Shown here: positions 59,232 through 63,341 of the stretch, in pieces
Layout: each line of letters starts with the position of its first letter
Numbering within the stretch: the stretch's first letter is position 1
NCBI GenBank assembly: GCA_946411635.1
Contig: CAMKES010000012.1
Span: forward strand, 1 to 63,341
Origin: an uncultured Clostridia bacterium
GTDB taxonomy: Bacteria; Bacillota; Clostridia; Christensenellales; CAG-138
Reading direction: 5' to 3'
DNA: 63,341 nucleotides
Translations under genes and position numbers: made by a program
Notes under the pieces: generated by a model
What the model saw: the letters and a program-made list of their open reading frames with translations, nothing else
What the model was told of the DNA's origin: nothing
The model's database searches: none

Positions 59232-62200
59232 TCAGAACGCTTCGTCGATGGTGAAGTTATCGAGCTCGGGCTTGGTCTCGTCGTACGCGGTCTTGTCGTT
59301 GAGCGCGTTGATCGTGGTGAACGTGATGGTCTTTTCCTTGCCGTTGAAGGTCAGCACCCGCATGAAGCCGAGGCCGTTCTCTTCGTCCGCGGTGTAGTTG
59401 TACATGACCGCGTTGACCTTGCGTTCGCCGTAGGTCATCTCAACGTGCGCCGCGCCGTCTGCGCCGCCGCAGAGGATCAGGCTGACGTTCTCGTTGTCCT
59501 TGACCAGCTTCTCTTCGACCAGCTTGCCGAACGCAGTCAGCTCGCCGTTCGCGTCGATGTAGTCGTTGACCAGCAGGACCGTGTACTTATCCGGGTTCTG
59601 CGCGATCGCCTTCTGAGCGAATGCGAACCGCTGCTCTTCGAGTTCCTTCTCCTCGTCGGTCTCGGCGATCTTGTTGTAACCGATACCGATGATCAGCACG
59701 GGCTGGCTCTTGAGCGTCTTGTACCAGACGGAACCGTCGGCGTTCTCATGCGTCTTGCTGTTCAGGTTCGCCGCGAGGTACGCGTCGTAGTTCGTCTCGT
59801 CGCCGTTCACGTCCTTCGCGCCCGCGATTCCGTAGAACGCGGTCTTGATCGACTTGAGGGTCTCCTTCGCGGACGCCCATGCGTTCTCGTTATCGAACGC
59901 GTCGACCATGTTGCCGGTATGGAGCGTTGCAAGCGCGCCGATGCCGTGCACCTTCTGGACCATCGCGAGGAACGCGTCGTCATGCGCGCCTTCGCCGGTG
60001 AGCAGCAGGTCGGAGAACCAGACCAGCGAGAAGTCGCCCATCTTCTGCTTCGGCTTGACGATCGTCAGCGTGCCGGGTACGAACACCACCGTGTAGTTGC
60101 CCTGCGTCGCTTCGCCTTCCGGCGTGATCGGGTACTTGCCGACCGATTCACCGGGCTCACGGCTCAGCGTGTAGCTGATCGTGTCGCCGTTGACGAGGCC
60201 TTCGACCGTCGCCGTCAGTTCCGGATCGTCCGTGCCCTTGAGCTTCGTCAGGCTGTCCGCCGTGACGGTGACCGTGCGCGGCTTGATCGTGAACGTGCCT
60301 TCGTTGATCGTGATGTCGTAGTTGCTCGCATCAAAGGTGCTCGCCGTTGCGACCGGCATCACCGTCATGTCGAAGAAGCGGTTCAACGACGTTGCGGTGT
60401 CCGCATGGATCGTGTACTTGCCGACGTCTTCGCCGCTGTCACGGTAGATCGTGAAGAAGCCTGCCGGGATCGTTTCGCCTTCCACGAGGCCGTCGATCGT
60501 AACGGTCAGTTCGGGATCCTCGTCGCCGTAGATCTTATCCTTGTCATCGATGGTGACAGTCAGACCCTTCGGGGTGACGGTGATCGTGAAGCCGTCCTTC
60601 ACGACGTCTTCGTACGCCGGATGCGTCGCCTTGATCGAGAACTCGGTGGTTCCGACCGCCGTGCGGCTCGGCGCGGTCTTCGTCCAGGTCTTGCCGCCGT
60701 CGGTGCTGTACCAGACGGTGGAGCCCTCGACCGTCGCGCTCGCCGTGGAGGTGTGCGCCTTGCCGTCGTACACGACTTCGATATTGCCGGAATCAACGTC
60801 GATATCGTTGTCGGTGCGCTTCATGGTATAGACTTCGACTTCCGCCTCGTCATTGACTTCCTCGCCCTTCGGCGCGGTCGCGGTGCCGACTGCAACGTTC
60901 TTGATGCTGCCTTTGACGACGTCGTCGACCGTGACCTTGTACGGCGCGGTGGTGAAGGTCTGGCTCTTGCCCGGCGCGAGGGACTCGATCGTCCATTCGT
61001 CGCCCGTCAGTTCGTCCGTGATCTTCACGTTCTTCAGCGTGACGTTGCCGCTGTTGGTGACGGTGATCTCGTAGACGACCTCATCGTCCAGCACGTACTG
61101 ATCGTACGGATCGGACGGGTTCGAGGTCACGACCTTTTCGACCGTCAGCGCCGGCGTCTGCGTGAAGGTGACCTTCGCGCTCGCGCTGACCTCTTCCGGA
61201 TCTTCGCCGCGGACCGCCTTCGCGTTCGCGGTTGCCGTATTGTTCAGCTCGCCCGCGTCGACGTCCGCCTGCGTGACGGTGTGCGTCGCGGTGAAGGTCT
61301 CGCTCTTGCCCGGAGCAAGGGACTCGATCGTCCATTCGTCGCCCGTCAGATCGTCGGCGACCTTCACGTTCTTCAGCGTGACGTTGCCTTCGTTCTTGAC
61401 GACGATCGTGTAGGTGATATCCGAACCGACCGGCGCATCCGCCGTCGGGTTCGCCGTCTTCGTGATGCTGAGTTTCGCGCTCGCGTCGACCGTGGTGACC
61501 GTTGCGCTTGCACTGACCTCCGCCGGATCATTGCCGCGGACCGCCTTCGCGTTCGCTTTGACCGTGTTCACGATCTTGCCCGCGTCGACGTCGTCCTGCG
61601 TGACCGTGTAGGTGTAGGTGAAGGTCGCACTCTTGCCCGGAGCCAGCTCGAACGTCTCGCCGGAGAGATCCGCGTGGTCGTCCTCGAGCTTGCCGTTCTT
61701 CACGGTGACGTTGCCTTCATTCTTCACGACAACCGTGTAGGTGATCGTGTCGCCGACTGCGACGCCGCTCGTCGGGTTCGCCGTCTTCGTAATGCTGAGC
61801 TTCGACTCGGCATCAACCGTGGTGACCGTCGCGCTTGCGGTGGCCTCCGCCGGATCGTCGCCGCGGACCGCCTTCGCGTTTGCCTTGACCGTGTTCACGA
61901 TCTCGCCCGCGTCAACGTCGTCCTGCGTGACCACGTAGGTGTAGGTGAAGGTCGCGCTCTTGCCCGGCGCCAGCTCGAACGTCTCGGCGGACAGATCCGC
62001 GTGATCGTCCGAGAGCGTACCGTTCTTCACGGTGACGTTGCCGGTGTTGGTGACGACGACCGTGTAGGTGATCGTGTCGCCGACCTTGACGTTGCTCGTC
62101 GGGTCTGCGGTCTTTTCGACCTTCAGCGCCGCAGCCGCTTCAACGGCGGTGACCTGTGCGCTGTCGGACGCGGTGACGTCCTTGCCCTTCGGGTCTTTGC

Positions 62201-63341
62201 CCTTCGCCGTCGCGGTGTTGTCGATCTTGCCCGCGTCAACGTCGGCCTGCGTGACCACGTAGGTGTAGGTGATCGTCTTCGTGCCTTCCGGAGCCAGCGT
62301 GAACGCCGCCTCGTTCAGGGTGACCAGCGTATCGGTCATCGCGATATCCTTCACGGTGACGTTGCCGGTGTTGGTGATGACGACCGTGTAGGTGATCGTG
62401 TCGCCGACCTTGACGTTGCTCGTCGGGTCTGCAGTCTTCTTGACCGTGAGTGCCGGCGCCGCTTCAACGGTGGTGACCGTCGCGGAATCAGACGCCTTCA
62501 CTTCGTTGCCCTTCGGGTCTTTGCCCTTCGCCGTTGCGGTGTTGTCGATCTTGCCCGCATCAACGTCGGCCTGCGTGACCGTGTAGGTGTAGGTGATCGT
62601 CTTCGTGCCTTCCGGAGCCAGCGTGAACGCCGCCTCATTGAGCGTGACCAGCGTATCGGTCATGGCAATATCCTTGACCGTCACGTTGCCGGTGTTGGTG
62701 ACGACGACCGTGTAGGTGATCGTGTCGCCGACCTTGACGTTGCTCGCCGGATCCGCGGTCTTCTCGACCGTGAGTGCCGGCGCTGCCGTGACGGTGGTGA
62801 CCGTCGCGTCGTCGGACGCGGTGACGTCCTTGTTCGCCGGATCCTTACCGGTGGCCGTTGCGGTGTTGTCGATCTTGCCCGCGTCGACGTCGCTCTGCTT
62901 CACCGTGTAGGTGTAGGTGATCGTCTTGCTTGCGCCCGGAGCCAGCGTGAACGCCGCCTCATTGAGCGTGACCAGCGTATCGGTCATCGCGATATCCTTC
63001 ACGGTGACGTTGCCGGTGTTGGTGATGACGACCGTGTAGGTGATCGTGTCGCCGACCTTGACGTTGCTCGTCGGGTCTGCAGTCTTCTTGACCGTGAGTG
63101 CCGGCGCCGCTTCAACGGTGGTGACCGTCGCGGAATCAGACGCCTTCACTTCGTTGCCCTTCGGGTCTTTGCCCTTCGCCGTTGCGGTGTTGTCGATCTT
63201 GCCCGCATCAACGTCGGCCTGCGTGACCGTGTAGGTGTAGGTGATCGTCTTCGTGCCTTCCGGAGCCAGCGTGAACGCCGCCTCATTGAGCGTGACCAGC
63301 GTATCGGTCATGGCAATATCCTTGACCGTCACGTTGCCGGT
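59232..63341 (-). CDS. Giant surface/secreted repeat protein with degenerate metallophosphoesterase-like C-terminus (5' end beyond window)
   Basis: 1369 residues are visible and the frame is open to the right edge (TGNVTVKDIA), so the start lies outside. From N to C: at least eight DUF11-like repeats of 108-113 residues (TGNVTVKD..., VGDTITYTVVVTN), a junction with Ig-like YDGKAHTSTASATVEGS, two or more MBG-like domains (KGLTVTIDDKDKIYGDEDPE; RTVTVTADSLTKLKGTDDPE), and about 260 C-terminal residues with a metallophosphoesterase-like layout. The expected metal motifs are replaced: GNMVD for GDxVD, GAKD for GNHD, VNDY for HDY and CGGADG for CGHxHG. There is no LPXTG at the end. Repeats suggest an extended adhesin or stalk. 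Confidence 0.85.
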   Translation of the reverse strand, partial: TGNVTVKDIAMTDTLVTLNEAAFTLAPEGTKTITYTYTVTQADVDAGKIDNTATAKGKDPKGNEVKASDSATVTTVEAAPALTVKKTADPTSNVKVGDTITYTVVITNTGNVTVKDIAMTDTLVTLNEAAFTLAPGASKTITYTYTVKQSDVDAGKIDNTATATGKDPANKDVTASDDATVTTVTAAPALTVEKTADPASNVKVGDTITYTVVVTNTGNVTVKDIAMTDTLVTLNEAAFTLAPEGTKTITYTYTVTQADVDAGKIDNTATAKGKDPKGNEVKASDSATVTTVEAAPALTVKKTADPTSNVKVGDTITYTVVITNTGNVTVKDIAMTDTLVTLNEAAFTLAPEGTKTITYTYVVTQADVDAGKIDNTATAKGKDPKGKDVTASDSAQVTAVEAAAALKVEKTADPTSNVKVGDTITYTVVVTNTGNVTVKNGTLSDDHADLSAETFELAPGKSATFTYTYVVTQDDVDAGEIVNTVKANAKAVRGDDPAEATASATVTTVDAESKLSITKTANPTSGVAVGDTITYTVVVKNEGNVTVKNGKLEDDHADLSGETFELAPGKSATFTYTYTVTQDDVDAGKIVNTVKANAKAVRGNDPAEVSASATVTTVDASAKLSITKTANPTADAPVGSDITYTIVVKNEGNVTLKNVKVADDLTGDEWTIESLAPGKSETFTATHTVTQADVDAGELNNTATANAKAVRGEDPEEVSASAKVTFTQTPALTVEKVVTSNPSDPYDQYVLDDEVVYEITVTNSGNVTLKNVKITDELTGDEWTIESLAPGKSQTFTTAPYKVTVDDVVKGSIKNVAVGTATAPKGEEVNDEAEVEVYTMKRTDNDIDVDSGNIEVVYDGKAHTSTASATVEGSTVWYSTDGGKTWTKTAPSRTAVGTTEFSIKATHPAYEDVVKDGFTITVTPKGLTVTIDDKDKIYGDEDPELTVTIDGLVEGETIPAGFFTIYRDSGEDVGKYTIHADTATSLNRFFDMTVMPVATASTFDASNYDITINEGTFTIKPRTVTVTADSLTKLKGTDDPELTATVEGLVNGDTISYTLSREPGESVGKYPITPEGEATQGNYTVVFVPGTLTIVKPKQKMGDFSLVWFSDLLLTGEGAHDDAFLAMVQKVHGIGALATLHTGNMVDAFDNENAWASAKETLKSIKTAFYGIAGAKDVNGDETNYDAYLAANLNSKTHENADGSVWYKTLKSQPVLIIGIGYNKIAETDEEKELEEQRFAFAQKAIAQNPDKYTVLLVNDYIDANGELTAFGKLVEEKLVKDNENVSLILCGGADGAAHVEMTYGERKVNAVMYNYTADEENGLGFMRVLTFNGKEKTITFTTINALNDKTAYDETKPELDNFTIDEAF
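60840..63341 (-). repeat. Tandem 324-327-bp repeats encoding DUF11-like domains
   Basis: Consecutive coding repeats are spaced 324 bp for the right-hand copies and about 327 bp for later ones, with increasing divergence toward the left (protein C-terminal) side. Positions 62320-62693 and 62968-63341 read the same base for base by eye, 648 bp apart, so a two-repeat block was duplicated recently. The array continues past the right edge. Confidence 0.9.

Noticed and set aside
59232-59600. LPXTG-type sorting signal at the end of the giant repeat protein
   Set aside because: The C-terminus ends NFTIDEAF without an LPXTG motif, hydrophobic helix or basic tail.
60840-63341. Regular repeats considered as a CRISPR array or satellite DNA
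   Set aside because: Units are 324-327 bp, entirely in frame and encode conserved DUF11-like domains, so they are protein repeats.
1-63341. tRNA, rRNA, transposase or integrase genes
   Set aside because: Reading both strands I found no convincing cloverleaf arms, rRNA segments or recombinase motifs; a tRNAscan or HMM run would settle short cases.

Overview
The window reads as a chromosomal segment from a G+C-rich, anaerobic, Gram-positive-type bacterium, most likely a member of the Clostridia (Bacillota). Support comes from the class III anaerobic ribonucleotide reductase with NrdR boxes, glycine cleavage genes with a split P protein behind a tandem glycine riboswitch, TagGH-type polymer export, an LCP wall-attachment protein, lipoproteins, strong AGGAGG-type ribosome binding sites, and A+T-rich sigma-A promoters in otherwise G+C-rich DNA. 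The genus cannot be fixed from sequence alone. I saw no tRNA, rRNA, insertion sequence, prophage or CRISPR array.

Layout, left to right. 1-8.9 kb (minus): nrdD (cut by the window edge) has its own NrdR-controlled promoter. Upstream lies a compact unit of yitT-like, M20 dipeptidase, response regulator, soluble histidine kinase, zinc-ribbon protein, TPR protein, DUF4037 protein and nrdG. 9-14.5 kb: a TraB/GumN-like protein (minus), then plus-strand GH13 amylase, split transketolase and malic enzyme. 14.5-20.2 kb (minus): dnaX-ybaB-recR followed without real gaps by a wall amidase lipoprotein and the arginine deiminase genes arcA and argF/arcB. 20.4-22.9 kb: a membrane-anchored propeller-like protein, possibly on a leaderless transcript, overlapping radA. 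23-25 kb: a hypothetical protein, an esterase-like hydrolase and an SPL-like radical SAM protein. 25.2-29.4 kb: a small membrane protein and a YdjI/YdjG/YdjH-like membrane-stress cassette, then degV.

30.4-44.3 kb (minus) is a cell-surface region. A nine-gene operon carries a small PglC-like phosphoglycosyl transferase, two epimerase-like proteins, two GT2 glycosyltransferases, a TagB/TagF-like transferase, a TagG/TagH-like ABC exporter and an unusual fusion of a polysaccharide pyruvyltransferase to a complete ThDP-dependent enzyme. Next to it are two paralogous phosphodiester-glycosidase-like lipoproteins, a 36-residue membrane protein and an LCP ligase. Together these could assemble, export, attach and trim a modified wall glycopolymer.

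44.4-52.1 kb (plus): a tandem glycine riboswitch with terminator precedes gcvT-gcvH-gcvPA-gcvPB-lplA-isochorismatase-like hydrolase-lpd, a nearly self-contained glycine cleavage and lipoylation operon. 52.1-59.2 kb: an APH-fold kinase, a large secreted papain-like protease with repeated C-terminal modules, a membrane-bound XRE regulator and rarA. 59.2 kb to the right edge (minus): the C-terminal 1369 residues of a giant repeat protein with at least eight DUF11-like repeats, MBG-like domains and a C-terminal metallophosphoesterase-like domain whose metal-binding motifs are all altered.

The strongest leads are the pyruvyltransferase-ThDP fusion with an internal ribosome binding site, the pseudo-metallophosphoesterase on the repeat protein, and the LCP/lipoprotein/microprotein cluster beside the glycopolymer operon.
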